Below, in pieces: positions 1-8,279 of a DNA stretch of 64,000 bases (the first letter of the stretch is position 1; the number at the start of each line of letters is the position of its first letter). The notes below the pieces were generated by a model. That model was not told where the DNA came from. It ran no database searches and saw only the letters and a program-made list of their open reading frames with translations. Position numbers and translations under genes: made by a program. Origin of the DNA: Synechococcus sp. A10-1-5-1 (GTDB lineage: Bacteria > Cyanobacteriota > Cyanobacteriia > PCC-6307 > Cyanobiaceae). The DNA lies in NCBI RefSeq assembly GCF_023115425.1, contig NZ_CP096032.1:1922001-1986000 (forward strand). The letters run 5' to 3'.

Positions 1-143
1 AGGTGCCCTTCACTCTCAGCTTCGAAGCAACTGACGTCTTCTGCGCAGAAGTTCGAGTAAGCCTGCCAATCCCCGGAAGCCACGCTATTGAGCATGGATT
101 GATTCAGTTCCAGGATCTCTTGATCGCGCTCGCTAAAAGCCAT
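1..143 (-). CDS. CaMKII-association-domain-like (SnoaL/NTF2 fold) protein, N-terminal part
   Basis: Only the first 47 codons are inside the window; the gene runs off the left edge. It starts at an ATG at 143 and overlaps the last 11 bases of mtnC, so the two are probably co-transcribed. The translation begins MAFSERDQEILELNQ and continues with GDWQAYSNFCAEDVSCFEAE. This matches the start of the calcium/calmodulin kinase II association-domain family (NTF2-like fold), where a 'GDW..Y..LC..D.TCFEPEA.GH' pattern is typical. The family in bacteria is small, usually about 130 residues, and of unclear function. The family call is recognition of the motif; a role in methionine salvage is only suggested by position. 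Confidence 0.7.
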   Translation of the reverse strand, partial: MAFSERDQEILELNQSMLNSVASGDWQAYSNFCAEDVSCFEAESEGH

Positions 144-876
144 CTCCAGGATTCAGGCTGCTGTAATCACTAATCTTCGCAAAGCGTCCGGCCTGGCGGG
201 CTGGGTTTCCTTCTCGATCGCTAAAGAGCGTCTTCATTCCCGATGCATCCGCTGCCTCAAGTTCCTGAGTGGAGTCACTAATGAAGAGCACATTGGATGG
301 ATCTGTTTGCATTGCCCTGGCGATAGCGATGTAGCTTTCCTTCGCTTGTTTGGCTCCAGTCTTGGTGTCAAACCAGTAGCTAAAGAGCTCCGTCAGATCT
401 CCGGCTAGGCAATGGCCATAGAGCAGCTGTTGGGCCGGAACCGACCCGGATGAATACACAGCCAGGGTGAATCCATCGCGGTGCCAGCGTTTCAGGGATT
501 CTGGGACATCGTTAAAGAGAGGTGCTACCAGGTCGCCTGACGCGTATCCGGATCGCCAGATTTGTCCTTGGAGATCTTTGAGTGGAGTCAACTTGATATC
601 GCGTTTAATCAGTTGCCTCAAGTACGCGCTAATGGCTTCGCTCGAGAGGGGCGATGCGCTCTCCTGTCGCTCCAGCAGGGCTTTGGCCTCAAGGTGGGTA
701 TCTTCTTTCCAGGCGGCCTCTACTTCGCGTTTTAGACCTTCGATTTCGGCGTCTTCCCGGTGCTCTTCGAGATAGCGCTCCATTGATGCGCTCGCATAGG
801 GGAAGAGCACCTCGGAGACAAAGCTCACCGGGCAAGTCGTTCCTTCGATATCTAAGAGAATGTGGCTGATACTCAT
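133..876 (-). CDS. mtnC: Acireductone synthase / enolase-phosphatase E1
   Basis: A 247-residue HAD-superfamily enzyme of the methionine salvage pathway. MtnC enolises and dephosphorylates 2,3-diketo-5-methylthiopentyl-1-phosphate to acireductone in the cytosol. HAD motif I is seen at residues 9-14 as DIEGTT (nucleophile Asp9, with the Glu11 variant typical of E1 enzymes). Motif II is YSSGS near residue 142, and the acidic motif III is FISDSTQE near 198. Length and motifs fit the single-chain E1 family. Its start lies four bases after the end of mtnB, so mtnB and mtnC form an operon behind mutM. The acireductone it makes is the substrate of MtnD, which is encoded about 9 kb away at 9952-10500. 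Confidence 0.95.
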   Translation of the reverse strand: MSISHILLDIEGTTCPVSFVSEVLFPYASASMERYLEEHREDAEIEGLKREVEAAWKEDTHLEAKALLERQESASPLSSEAISAYLRQLIKRDIKLTPLKDLQGQIWRSGYASGDLVAPLFNDVPESLKRWHRDGFTLAVYSSGSVPAQQLLYGHCLAGDLTELFSYWFDTKTGAKQAKESYIAIARAMQTDPSNVLFISDSTQELEAADASGMKTLFSDREGNPARQAGRFAKISDYSSLNPGDGF

Positions 877-879
877 TGC

Positions 880-1527
880 TTACTTCGCCAGAATCGAGTC
901 CAGTAGAAGTTGCCGCCAGCGCTGCTCCAAGAGGAACTCGAGAATCTCTAAGTGCCTCATCGCGCTTCCCAGATTCCGCCCCCAGGCGTAGAGCCCATGG
1001 CCGCCAATGAGTAGCCCATGGGGTGCATCGCCTAAGACCGATCTGGCGAGGGCTGATAGTTCTGAGAGGTTTTGATTGTTCGCCAGGACTGGCAGATCCA
1101 CAGTGCAGTCGTGGGTCTTGATGCCATCGAGGCCTTTCAGCATCTCGAGGCCACTGAGCTCAAGACTCGCTTGCATGCGGTTCCCAAGCCGTAGGGCCCA
1201 TTGGGAGAGGAGTGTTCCGGCCTGCGAATGGGTATGCAACACAGCCCCAGCTGCGCAGGTTTTCACGATTTCGAGATGCAGGGCTGTCTCGGCACTGGCT
1301 TTGCCGTTGCCCAAGACCACATGGCCTTCCCGGTTCACCTGAATCAGATCAATCGGAGCGACTGATCCTTTGTGGACTCCGCTTGGGGCCATCAGTAGTC
1401 GTATGGGGTCGGCCTCGAGCACGCAGCTGAAATTGCCTCCGGTCCCGTCACACCAACCGCGCCGATGGATCTCGCCCATCGCTCCGCATAGGGCCTTGGC
1501 CAAGGCGGTGGTGTTGGCATCGGGCAT
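880..1527 (-). CDS. mtnB: Methylthioribulose-1-phosphate dehydratase
   Basis: A class II aldolase/adducin-family zinc enzyme (215 residues from the chosen start) that dehydrates methylthioribulose-1-phosphate, the step before MtnC. Visible features are TGGNFS near residue 29, the substrate-phosphate loop APSGVHKG, the zinc ligands HTH at about residues 98-100, and a third histidine in GGHGLYAWG near 176. The frame is open upstream to 1683, but the extra 52 residues lie inside mutM and do not look like the family. I take ATG 1527 (MPDANTTALAK), 14 bases past the mutM stop; a GTG at 1533 is an alternative. Order on the minus strand is mutM, mtnB, mtnC, CaMKII-AD-like protein. Confidence 0.93.
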   Translation of the reverse strand: MPDANTTALAKALCGAMGEIHRRGWCDGTGGNFSCVLEADPIRLLMAPSGVHKGSVAPIDLIQVNREGHVVLGNGKASAETALHLEIVKTCAAGAVLHTHSQAGTLLSQWALRLGNRMQASLELSGLEMLKGLDGIKTHDCTVDLPVLANNQNLSELSALARSVLGDAPHGLLIGGHGLYAWGRNLGSAMRHLEILEFLLEQRWRQLLLDSILAK

Positions 1528-1540
1528 CGGCACGTCCAAC

Positions 1541-2398
1541 TCAGGCGGTTTCTCCACCCTGGCAGGAGGGGCACCAGTGGCTACTGCGCCCGCCCAACTT
1601 GTCACGCCGGATTGGCGTTCCGCAGACCCGGCAGGGTTCACCGGTGCGCCGGTACACCCAAGCGGCATTGCCGTAGTTTCCATTCGTTCCGGTCAGATCC
1701 CGGAAGTCACTGAAGGTGGTGCCGCCTGCCCCAATGCTGGTGGTCAGGACCTCCACGAGGGCGGCATGCAGGCGCTCGAGCTGCCTTGGCTTCAGTGCGC
1801 CTGCCCGCTCCTCCGGGGCAATGCGGCTCATGAATAGGGACTCATCGGCGTAGATGTTCCCGACCCCGGCCACCAGTGACTGATCCAGTAGGGCGGTCTT
1901 GATGGCGCGGTTTGATCCCTGGAGCTTCTCGCGCAGGTAGCTGGGCGTGAAGTCAGGGCTAAAGGGCTCCGGTCCCAGGCGCCTGAGTCCGGTCATCACC
2001 GACTCCAGTGGCTCACCGGGAGGCACCCACCACATCTCTCCAAAACTGCGCAGATCCACAAACCGCAGCTCCTGGCCTTGTGGATTCCAGAACCGCACTC
2101 GCGTGTGGCTGCAGGGTTCCTTGTCCGTCTCCATCCAAAGGAACTGTCCAGTCATCCGCAGGTGCACACCCCAATGCCCAGCATCCGCGCCGGATCGTCT
2201 GAGGCTTGCCATCAAATATTTGCCGCGCCGCATCCACTGATCCACGCTGCACCCTTCCAGGGCCGAGCAGAACTGCTCTGGAACGGGTGGTGATGCGATG
2301 GCTCGGGCCCGCAAGACCTCGACCCGCTCAATCGTGAAGCCGTGGGTCTGGCGCTCCAGGCCGCGCCGCACCGTTTCCACTTCAGGGAGCTCTGGCAC
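1541..2398 (-). CDS. mutM: Formamidopyrimidine-DNA glycosylase (Fpg)
   Basis: Base-excision repair glycosylase/AP lyase removing 8-oxoguanine and formamidopyrimidines. The 285-residue chain begins MPELPEVETVRRGL, giving the catalytic Pro2 (exposed after Met removal) and Glu3. The conserved lysine is in RRGKYLM near residue 60. The N[IV]YADE helix (GNIYADES) lies near 173. The C-terminal zinc finger shows four cysteines in CRVCGTPIRRDK and WCPSCQ. It follows psaE with a terminator in between. In photosynthetic cells oxidative DNA damage makes Fpg a natural neighbour of a photosystem gene, but that link is only positional. Confidence 0.96.
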   Translation of the reverse strand: MPELPEVETVRRGLERQTHGFTIERVEVLRARAIASPPVPEQFCSALEGCSVDQWMRRGKYLMASLRRSGADAGHWGVHLRMTGQFLWMETDKEPCSHTRVRFWNPQGQELRFVDLRSFGEMWWVPPGEPLESVMTGLRRLGPEPFSPDFTPSYLREKLQGSNRAIKTALLDQSLVAGVGNIYADESLFMSRIAPEERAGALKPRQLERLHAALVEVLTTSIGAGGTTFSDFRDLTGTNGNYGNAAWVYRRTGEPCRVCGTPIRRDKLGGRSSHWCPSCQGGETA

Positions 2399-2451
2399 CC
2401 GTCTGCACAGGAGAGATCAGGGCCACAGACTGCCACGGAGGCTCCAACAGC

Positions 2452-2484
2452 AAAAAACCCCGACCTGAACCCAGGCCGGGGTTT
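2452..2484 (-). terminator. Rho-independent terminator of psaE
   Basis: On the minus strand the stem AACCCCGGCCT pairs with AGGTCGGGGTT around a short GGGTTC loop and runs into six T residues. It lies 25 bases past the psaE stop and before the mutM start. It should separate the strongly expressed psaE from the mutM-mtnB-mtnC unit. Confidence 0.85.
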
Positions 2485-2508
2485 GATACGTGGCTTTGAT
2501 TCTGTGGA

Positions 2509-2718
2509 TCAGGCCTTCTCGAGTTCGCTCTCGGCGAAGTTGTTGGTGTTGATGCCGCCTTCGGAGCCGCTAACGCCGTTGTAGTTCACCTTCTCGAAGC
2601 GCACCACGACGGGGTAACGGATGCCGGAGGTGTCAATGGAGGCAACGGTGCCCACATCGTTGAACCAGTAGGACTCAGGACGCTTGATGCGCACCTTGTC
2701 ACCGCGGGAGATGGCCAT
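2509..2718 (-). CDS. psaE: Photosystem I reaction centre subunit IV
   Basis: PsaE is the small stromal/cytoplasmic-side subunit of photosystem I that helps dock ferredoxin and supports cyclic electron flow. The 69-residue product starts [18 protein letters not shown] and has the family's SH3-like beta-barrel signature ([27 protein letters not shown]). Size and sequence are typical. It is monocistronic: divergent from the gene at 2829 and followed by a strong terminator. The promoter must lie in the 110 bases between 2718 and 2829. Confidence 0.98.
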   Translation of the reverse strand: MAISRGDKVRIKRPESYWFNDVGTVASIDTSGIRYPVVVRFEKVNYNGVSGSEGGINTNNFAESELEKA

Positions 2719-2828
2719 CGCTGCGCTGTAAAGGGGTGGCTGTCATTGGGAATTTACCCGTAGCGGGAGTCCTGAAAGCTGGCCCGTCACGAAACGTGGC
2801 ACCATCGATCTCTCACGAGCGTTTCCCC

Positions 2829-3872
2829 ATGGCCGAGGCCCCCTCCTTCAGCCTCGAATTGCCTGATCCCGAGAGCGAAAGCATCAGCTCGATGGAGTTC
2901 ATGGCTCGGATCGAGGAGGCCTGGGCGATTTGTGACCGCTTTGATCTGCAGACTGAGATCTGGCGGGGCCGGATTCTTCGCAGCGTTCGGGACCGGGAGC
3001 GCCGCGGCGGTGATGCCCGCGGAGGTGGCTTCCTGCAGTGGCTCCGTGAGCAGGAGATCAGCAAAACCAGGGCCTATGCCCTGATTCAGTTGGCGGAATC
3101 CGCCGATCAGATGCTGGGTGAGGGGGTGCTCGAGGAGACCAGTGTCAACAACTTCTCGAAGCGTGCCTTCATGGAGACGGCCCAGTCGGATCCCGAAGTC
3201 CAACTGATGATCGGAGAGGCCGCCAATGACGGCCAGCAGATCACCCGCAAACAGGTTCGCCAGCTGACCGACGAGTTCACGGCAGCCACCAGCCCCCTTC
3301 TGCCGGAGGAAATTCGTCAGCGCACGGCTGAGAACTTGCTCCCGCCCAAGGCCGTTGCGCCCTTGGTCAAGGAGCTGGCCAAGCTCCCCGACGAGCAGCA
3401 GGAGGATCTCCGCAAGGTCCTGCGGGATGAGCCCGAACTCGAGCGGGTGAAAGATGTCACCAGCACAGCCCGGTGGCTGAGCAAAGCCTCGGAAGCTGGA
3501 CTGGCCGTTCGCGCCTTCCAGCAGGGGGAGCTCGATCTGGATAAGGCCATGCAGGAAGCCCTTCGCCTCGATGCCTTGGGACTGCTCTCCGATGCGGTGG
3601 GCCAAGCCCAAGCGTTGGAGTCGGCCGTCCTCAAACTCCACACCAGCTGGCGTCGACTCAATGGATTGCAGGAGCGCCTCTGGGTGGAGAGCGGAAGCAG
3701 CACCCCCCACCTGCGTGAGCTCCTGACGGCCCTGCAAACGCTTAGTGGCAACACCATGCGTGTCTCGCTTGGGGAACTTGCAGGGGGCAAGAGGGTGCGG
3801 CTGCAGCTGGTAGAGGAATCGCCTGATCAGCTCGAGGCTCCGACCATTGCGGTGATGGCCCAGGCCGGCTGA
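2829..3872 (+). CDS. Conserved hypothetical helical protein, DUF3102-like N-terminal segment
   Basis: I do not recognise a characterised family. The frame is open from 2736, but the more natural start is the ATG at 2829 (MAEAPSFSLELPD), giving 347 residues. Residues 20-95 have the look of DUF3102-type phage/plasmid proteins: a W..GR.L pattern, then GGGFLQWL and a predicted helix-turn-helix-like run (ISKTRAYALIQLAESADQM). The middle and C-terminal parts are charged, mostly helical and without cysteines or membrane segments. It ends 10 bases before recQ, so the two are likely co-transcribed. A DNA-associated role alongside RecQ is an inference from that pairing. Confidence 0.75.
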   Translation: MAEAPSFSLELPDPESESISSMEFMARIEEAWAICDRFDLQTEIWRGRILRSVRDRERRGGDARGGGFLQWLREQEISKTRAYALIQLAESADQMLGEGVLEETSVNNFSKRAFMETAQSDPEVQLMIGEAANDGQQITRKQVRQLTDEFTAATSPLLPEEIRQRTAENLLPPKAVAPLVKELAKLPDEQQEDLRKVLRDEPELERVKDVTSTARWLSKASEAGLAVRAFQQGELDLDKAMQEALRLDALGLLSDAVGQAQALESAVLKLHTSWRRLNGLQERLWVESGSSTPHLRELLTALQTLSGNTMRVSLGELAGGKRVRLQLVEESPDQLEAPTIAVMAQAG

Positions 3873-3882
3873 GATCCGGTTG

Positions 3883-5367
3883 ATGAGCGATCCCCTTGAG
3901 TCGGCCCTTCAGGAACACTTCGGCTGGTCGGCCTTTCGTCCCGGCCAGCGTCCTGTGATTGAAGCGATGCTCGCTGGGCAGGATTGCCTGGCGGTGCTCC
4001 CCACCGGGGCGGGGAAGTCCCTCTGTTATCAACTGCCGGCCCTAGTCCGAGAGGGCCTGGTTTTAGTCATCTCCCCGCTGGTGGCCTTGATGGAGGACCA
4101 GGTTCAGCACATGCAGCGACGCGGGATTCCTGCCGCTTGTCTGCACCGAGGCCTGGACCCGATGCGCCGGCGGGATCTGTTGCAGCGGGTGCGCAGCAAC
4201 CGGCTGCGCCTCCTGTATCTGGCCCCTGAACGTCTTCAGGTGGAGGCCACCCGGCGGTTGCTCGAGGAGATCCACGAGGAGGGGAAATTGGTGGGGCTGG
4301 CCATCGATGAGGCCCACTGCATCAGCGCCTGGGGCCATGACTTCCGCCCTGACTATCGGCGCTTGGGGCAGTTGCGCCGGCTCTGTCCCGGTGTTCCGGT
4401 GGTGGCCCTGAGCGCCACGGCCGCTCCCAGAGTCCGCGCGGACCTGATCCGTCTGCTGGAGCTTCGGCGTCCGCTGATTCAGGTGCGCTCTGCCCGGCGG
4501 GAGAACCTCTCCTATGTGATGCGCCGTCGTCCGGCTGATCCCCTGCCAGAGGTCCTCAAGGCGGTGGAGGAGGCCCGTGGTGCGGTCTTGATCTACGCCC
4601 GCACCCGGCGCTCCGTGGAGAGCTGGGCCAAGCGCCTCAGCGAGAACGGAGTCGAGGCCATCGCTTATCACGCCGGCATGGATCCGGAGAGCCGCGCCCT
4701 GGCTTTGACCCATTTCCAGGACCACGACATGCCAGTCCTGGTGGCCACAGTGGCGTTTGGGATGGGGGTGGATCGGCCGGATGTCGGCCTGGTCTTGCAT
4801 CTGGATCTCCCCGCCAGCACCGAGGGTTATCTCCAGGAGTCGGGCCGCGCTGGTCGTGATGGTCTCCCGGCTCGCTGCATCGTTCTCTTTGATCCCGATG
4901 ACCGCTCCAGCCTGGCCTGGGCTATTCGCTCCTCCGCTGAGGAATCAGGCGATCCCCAGGACCGGACACGGGCGGAGCTTTCCCAGCAGCAGCTTCGGCG
5001 GATGGAGGCGGTCGCCGAGGGCTCAGGATGCCGGGAGCAGGCCCTGCTGCTCTCGGTTGGTGAGTTGGTCTCCCCCTGCGGTCGCTGCGATCGCTGCAGC
5101 CAGACACCCCGTTGGAAGGACTGGTCCGATCAGGCATCCCAGGTACTCGAACAACTGGATCAGCGCAGCGGCGTGGACCTGCGCAGCCTCGGTGACGACC
5201 TGGCCAAGGCCGAGGGGGACGAGGTGGACCAATGGCGCTGGTTGGCACGGCGCCTGGTTCAGGAAGACCTGATCAGCGAAAGCAATGACGGCAGTCAGCG
5301 CCTCTGGCTTAGGCCGGCGGGTCGACGCTTCCTGCGGCAGCCCTGGACGCTGAAATTGGCGGCCTGA
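3883..5367 (+). CDS. recQ: RecQ-family ATP-dependent DNA helicase (short form)
   Basis: A 3'-5' superfamily 2 helicase for recombination and fork repair. Motif I is LPTGAGKSLCYQ near residue 40. The DEAH box with RecQ aromatic loop is DEAHCISAWGHDFRPDY near 140, and motif VI is ESGRAGRDG near 318. Zinc-binding cysteines appear in GCREQ and CGRCDRC near 385-410. At 494 residues it has the helicase core, the zinc domain and a winged-helix-like tail, but no obvious C-terminal HRDC domain, unlike E. coli RecQ (about 600). I use ATG 3883; a TTG lies one codon upstream. Its stop abuts the stop of the convergent LysM gene exactly (TGATCA at 5365-5370). Confidence 0.93.
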   Translation: MSDPLESALQEHFGWSAFRPGQRPVIEAMLAGQDCLAVLPTGAGKSLCYQLPALVREGLVLVISPLVALMEDQVQHMQRRGIPAACLHRGLDPMRRRDLLQRVRSNRLRLLYLAPERLQVEATRRLLEEIHEEGKLVGLAIDEAHCISAWGHDFRPDYRRLGQLRRLCPGVPVVALSATAAPRVRADLIRLLELRRPLIQVRSARRENLSYVMRRRPADPLPEVLKAVEEARGAVLIYARTRRSVESWAKRLSENGVEAIAYHAGMDPESRALALTHFQDHDMPVLVATVAFGMGVDRPDVGLVLHLDLPASTEGYLQESGRAGRDGLPARCIVLFDPDDRSSLAWAIRSSAEESGDPQDRTRAELSQQQLRRMEAVAEGSGCREQALLLSVGELVSPCGRCDRCSQTPRWKDWSDQASQVLEQLDQRSGVDLRSLGDDLAKAEGDEVDQWRWLARRLVQEDLISESNDGSQRLWLRPAGRRFLRQPWTLKLAA

Positions 5368-6510
5368 TCAGCCGGGCTTGGCCCTGCAGAGATCTGTGAT
5401 CAGCTTCTGCTCAAAGTCGCTCTGGGGGGCATCCCAGGTTTTCCAGGCTCCCGATTGGCCGGTGGCATTCAGGCGCTTGGCGTTGCAGTTGATCGCCAGG
5501 TAAAGGGGCTGCCCGTCGCTGTTGAGGCTTGGCGCCACGTAGCTGCCGCCCATGGCCTGCCAGTTGGCCCAATCCACCTGAAGGGGGCCGTAGCTCCGCC
5601 AATCGGGCGAGCTCCCTGCAGCGGTTTTGCTCGAGGGCTCAGCCTTGGCCGTGGTTGCGGTTGGCTTGGTCACCGTTGCCTTGGCGATTGCAGGTTTGGG
5701 GGTCTCCGCTTTCGCCGGTTCTGCCTTCTTCTCGGGCTGAGCCACAACGGCTGTGGTGGTGGTCATTGCCGCGACGGTGGTGGCCACCGAGGGCTTGACC
5801 TTCATGGGTTCGGCTTTGGCGACTGCGGGCTTGGCCGCCTCGACCTTCGCGGGCTCAGCTTTTTTGACCGGCTTGGATGCTGCCGCCACCGCTGGCTTGG
5901 GCTTGGGTTTCGCTGCCACGGGGGCAGCCGCTGGACGAGGCTTCGGCTTGGGCTTGCTGGCGCTGCGCAGGGTCAGGGTGCTGCCCGCCATCACCTGGTT
6001 GGGGTTGCTGATGCCGTTGATGGCGATCAATCGCTGCATCGAGACGCCATAGCGATCGGCGATCGATGAGAGGCTTTCCCCAGGCTGAACCTGGTGGGTT
6101 TTGGCGTTTTTATTCACGGCCACCCGAGGACGGGCGCTGGCGCCAGGCACCTGGATGCGGCTACCGGCCCAGAGGTCATTCGCATCCCGCAGGCCATTGA
6201 GTCGGACCAGGCGATCGACGCTGGTGCCGTAGCGATCGGCGATCTCTGAGAGGGTCTCGCCTGCCTTGACGGTGTAGTTGCCCGAGCCACCACCGCTGTA
6301 GACGTTGCCGGGAACCTTGATGCGGCTGCCGGCCCAGAGGTCGTTGGCATCCCGCAGGCCGTTCATCTCCATCAGCCGATTGACCGAGGTCCCGTAGCGG
6401 TCGGCAATTTCAGAGAGGGTCTCACCGCGCTTGACCACCACCTCGCCGGCCAACCCCGGGAGGGGAAGCAGAAGGGCCAGGGCTAAAGCGGCGGCAGAGC
6501 GGCGGCGCAT
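5368..6510 (-). CDS. Secreted protein with three LysM peptidoglycan-binding domains
   Basis: The 380-residue product starts at ATG 6510 with a clear signal peptide (MRRRSAAALALALLLPLPGLAG). The in-frame sequence above it to 6585 has no conservation signal. Three LysM modules follow at about residues 24-68, 79-123 and 138-183. Modules 1 and 2 are nearly identical (GETLSEIADRYGTSV, NGLRDANDLWAGSRI), suggesting recent duplication; module 3 has diverged. Next is an Ala/Pro/Lys-rich linker of about 110 residues, then a compact C-terminal domain with DWRSYGPLQVDW and two cysteines, a pattern I associate with cyanobacterial cell-wall proteins. There is no visible catalytic domain. It probably binds peptidoglycan in the periplasm. 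Confidence 0.88.
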   Translation of the reverse strand: MRRRSAAALALALLLPLPGLAGEVVVKRGETLSEIADRYGTSVNRLMEMNGLRDANDLWAGSRIKVPGNVYSGGGSGNYTVKAGETLSEIADRYGTSVDRLVRLNGLRDANDLWAGSRIQVPGASARPRVAVNKNAKTHQVQPGESLSSIADRYGVSMQRLIAINGISNPNQVMAGSTLTLRSASKPKPKPRPAAAPVAAKPKPKPAVAAASKPVKKAEPAKVEAAKPAVAKAEPMKVKPSVATTVAAMTTTTAVVAQPEKKAEPAKAETPKPAIAKATVTKPTATTAKAEPSSKTAAGSSPDWRSYGPLQVDWANWQAMGGSYVAPSLNSDGQPLYLAINCNAKRLNATGQSGAWKTWDAPQSDFEQKLITDLCRAKPG

Positions 6511-6595
6511 CGGGTCTAACAACGGTCGACTGGGCGCACCATACGGGGCCTGGAGGCGGGCGCTAGTCCCCCTTCCATAAGGCATGGAAATGGCT

Positions 6596-7975
6596 TCACC
6601 CCAGGAGTCGTCGAATCAAGGGGAGACGTCCGGCGTAGGGGGGGTAGCGGAAGGGGAGATCGAGGGCAAAGGGCCGGCGCAGAACGCTGCGGCGGTGGGA
6701 AAATGCGTCGAAACCAGCTTTGCCGTGATAGGCCCCCATCCCGCTGGCGCCCACGCCGCCAAAGGGGAGTTCGGGAACCCCGACCTGCATCACCACATCG
6801 TTGAAACAGACCCCGCCGGAGCTGGTGTGCCGAAGCACGGTCTCCTGGTGCTGCTTCGAGCGGCTGAAGAGATAAAGAGCGAGGGGCTTGGGGCGTTGGT
6901 TAATCCACTGGATCGCTTGTCCCAATCCATCCACCTCCAGCACCGGCAGCAGAGGTCCGAAGAGCTCTTCCTGCATCAGTGGATCCTCGCGATCACGCAC
7001 CGCAACCACGGTGGGGGCGATGCGCTTCCGTTCTGGGTCGCAGGTGCCCCCCAGCAGGATCTGGCCCTGCTCTCGGGCGCGCTCCAGCAGCCCACTCAGT
7101 CGCTGGTACTGGGCGGCATTGACGATCGAGGCCAGGTCGCTGGAGTGCAGCGGCTCTTCGCCAAAGCAAGCCGTGATGCGTTCGCCTAGGGCCTGGATCA
7201 ATGCCTCGCGGATACCGCTCTCGACTAGGAGGTAGTCAGGGGCGATGCAGGTTTGACCCGCATTCAGGCACTTGCCCCAGACCAGCCTGCGACTGGTGAC
7301 CTCCAGGTCCGCATCGCTGAGGACCACCGCCGGGCTCTTGCCGCCGAGCTCCAGAGTGACCGGGGTCAGGTGTTGAGCTGCGGCGCCCATCACGATCTTC
7401 CCGATGCGCTCGCCGCCGGTGAAAAAGATGTGATCAAACCGTTCAGCCAGTAGGGCCTGGGCGGTGCTCCCGTCCCCTTGGACCACCTGGACGATCTCAG
7501 GCGGGAAGGCCTGCTCAATTAACGCGCTGATGAGTTGCGCGGTGGCAGGGGCGTGCTCAGAGGGCTTGAGGATGGCGGTGTTGCCGGCTGCCAGGGCACT
7601 GACAAGGGGCTGAAGTGCCAGGTGGAACGGGTAATTCCAGGGTCCAATGATCAGGACACAGCCCAAGGGCTCGGCGATGACCTCGGCTTGTCCTGGCCGT
7701 TGGCTCACCGGAACGCTGACCTTTTTGGGGGCAATCCAGCGCCGCAGTTGGCGGCGGCAGAGGTTGATCTCCTGGCGAACCGCGACGACCTCGAAGTAGG
7801 CCTCCACATCGGGTTTGCCCAAGTCACTAGCCAGGGCGGCCAGCACGGCATCGCTGTTGGCGCTGAGGGCGGCATCGAGGCGATCGAGCTGCTCGAGGCG
7901 CCAGGGCAGTGGGCGGGTGGTCCCATCGCTGACCAGCTGACGCATTGCGGCGATGGGGGCAGTCAGCTGGAGCAC
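6596..7975 (-). CDS. Aldehyde dehydrogenase, class 3 / fatty-aldehyde type
   Basis: A 459-residue NAD(P)+-dependent aldehyde dehydrogenase. The cofactor-binding segment GPWNYPFHLALQPL is near residue 110. The FFTGGERIGK motif is near 180, the catalytic Glu in LELGGKSP near 208, and the catalytic Cys in NAGQTCIAPDY near 242. The short length and missing N-terminal extension place it with class 3 ALDHs, the group of the cyanobacterial long-chain fatty aldehyde dehydrogenase (slr0091 type). That enzyme oxidises fatty or apocarotenoid aldehydes. Substrate preference cannot be read from the sequence. The gene precedes the LysM gene on the same strand with an 85-base gap. Confidence 0.93.
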   Translation of the reverse strand: MLQLTAPIAAMRQLVSDGTTRPLPWRLEQLDRLDAALSANSDAVLAALASDLGKPDVEAYFEVVAVRQEINLCRRQLRRWIAPKKVSVPVSQRPGQAEVIAEPLGCVLIIGPWNYPFHLALQPLVSALAAGNTAILKPSEHAPATAQLISALIEQAFPPEIVQVVQGDGSTAQALLAERFDHIFFTGGERIGKIVMGAAAQHLTPVTLELGGKSPAVVLSDADLEVTSRRLVWGKCLNAGQTCIAPDYLLVESGIREALIQALGERITACFGEEPLHSSDLASIVNAAQYQRLSGLLERAREQGQILLGGTCDPERKRIAPTVVAVRDREDPLMQEELFGPLLPVLEVDGLGQAIQWINQRPKPLALYLFSRSKQHQETVLRHTSSGGVCFNDVVMQVGVPELPFGGVGASGMGAYHGKAGFDAFSHRRSVLRRPFALDLPFRYPPYAGRLPLIRRLLG

Positions 7976-8030
7976 AGATCAGCGGGCGGGTCGCCAGATC
8001 ACCCTATGGAAAGCAGCCGAAACCCCGTGG

Positions 8031-8279
8031 TTAGGGCTTGGATGACTTCGCCATGAAGCCCTTGCTGGGAGGCTCTGCTGCGGCGGTGGCGGTGGTGGCT
8101 GGGGGGCCTGAGAGTTTGGCTTCGATCCAACGGGAGAGGACATAGATGCCGACGAACATCGGCACATAGATCACACCGGCGCTGCGTTGATCCAAGTCCA
8201 GCTGGCTCACCACGGCGACACCAGCGCTGCTCAGGGCGAAGTAGATCAAGACCCGGCGCAGAGCGATTGACTTCAGCAT
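8031..8279 (-). CDS. Small two-helix membrane protein, unknown function
   Basis: An 82-residue hypothetical protein with two hydrophobic stretches, VLIYFALSSAGVAVVSQL (about 10-27) and GVIYVPMFVGIYVLSRW (about 35-51). A soluble Ala/Thr/Pro-rich tail ends KGFMAKSSKP. The arrangement resembles small cyanobacterial thylakoid or plasma-membrane proteins, but I recognise no family. It sits 55 bases upstream of the aldehyde dehydrogenase on the same strand and could be its operon partner. Confidence 0.7.
   Translation of the reverse strand: MLKSIALRRVLIYFALSSAGVAVVSQLDLDQRSAGVIYVPMFVGIYVLSRWIEAKLSGPPATTATAAAEPPSKGFMAKSSKP

Noticed and set aside
2787-3737. A 316-codon minus-strand frame
   Set aside because: Opposite the gene before recQ; the plus-strand frame has the better start, helical pattern and operon spacing.
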